Of a stretch of DNA of 64,000 bases, positions 60,856 to 64,000 are shown piece by piece. The notes beneath the pieces are model-generated. The model saw only the letters and a list, made by a program, of their open reading frames with translations, had not been told where the DNA came from and ran no database searches. Source of the DNA: Nonomuraea cavernae (lineage in GTDB: Bacteria > Actinomycetota > Actinomycetes > Streptosporangiales > Streptosporangiaceae); the NCBI RefSeq assembly GCF_014646355.1, contig NZ_BMNH01000005.1, positions 62,001 to 126,000 of the forward strand. The letters run 5' to 3'. How positions within the stretch are numbered: position 1 is the first letter of the stretch; every line of letters starts with the position of its first letter. A program made the position numbers and the translations under genes.

Positions 60856-64000
<3,145 letters not shown>

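Overview
The window is high-GC, densely coded actinobacterial DNA. GTG and TTG starts are frequent, many neighbouring genes overlap by 1-4 nt, and several starts lie about 7 nt downstream of a TAnnnT box with no ribosome site, which suggests leaderless mRNAs. The backbone gene order is pmt / rsmI / metG / tatD / rsmA / ispE / tRNA-Gln / glmU / prs / rplY / pth / mfd. As I recall, this matches the Mycobacterium tuberculosis Rv1002c-Rv1020 region. The accessory gene content (S-adenosyl methyltransferase PF04672 family, FG-GAP protein, several TetR/MerR/MarR genes) suggests a filamentous actinomycete, possibly Streptosporangiaceae. That placement is an inference.

Layout. 1-4.7 kb: an ECF42-type sigma factor (cut by the left edge) with its YCII/DGPF partner, a DUF998 membrane protein, a PF04672 methyltransferase, a 52-aa membrane protein and an unrecognised protein. 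4.8-12.5 kb: two protein O-mannosyltransferase paralogues in opposite orientation around rsmI, sharing a 323-bp near-identical stretch, plus a GT-C membrane protein and a polyprenyl-phosphate sugar synthase-like GT2. 12.6-19.4 kb: metG, tatD, a receptor Ser/Thr kinase translationally coupled to a secreted FG-GAP protein (in the place where rpfB often sits), and rsmA. 19.4-24.3 kb: an accessory block between rsmA and ispE holding an NlpC/P60 hydrolase, an arginase-fold protein, a flavin-type oxidase-like protein, two VOC proteins, an AraC regulator and a second AraC remnant. 24.4-37.1 kb: ispE, a TipA-like MerR, an ABC-F ATPase, a MarR/tam divergent pair, a CYTH-CHAD protein coupled to a P450, mutT1-ppk, and a desaturase-TetR pair with a clear operator. 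37.4-41.6 kb: tRNA-Gln(UUG), glmU, prs, rplY, pth.

41.6-60.7 kb is the most interesting region: about 19 kb between pth and mfd that reads as a sulfated surface-polysaccharide system. The rightward arm has a priming hexose-1-phosphate transferase, a PAP phosphatase (cysQ), ATP sulfurylase (cysD, cysN), a sulfotransferase, a GT2 and a WecG/TagA-type transferase. The leftward arm is a six-gene overlapping operon: Wzz-like protein, Wzy-like polymerase, APH-fold kinase, sulfotransferase, Wzx-like flippase, sulfotransferase. Next to it are a GH26-like secreted lipoprotein, an APS kinase with a decayed ATP-sulfurylase half, and a methyltransferase. Together these would make APS then PAPS, build and sulfate a repeat unit, export and polymerise it, recycle PAP, and trim the product. 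A TetR/metallo-hydrolase pair sits between the two arms. No sulfate-reduction gene is present, which argues that the PAPS is for sulfation.

The window ends inside mfd, whose last roughly 130 residues are missing.
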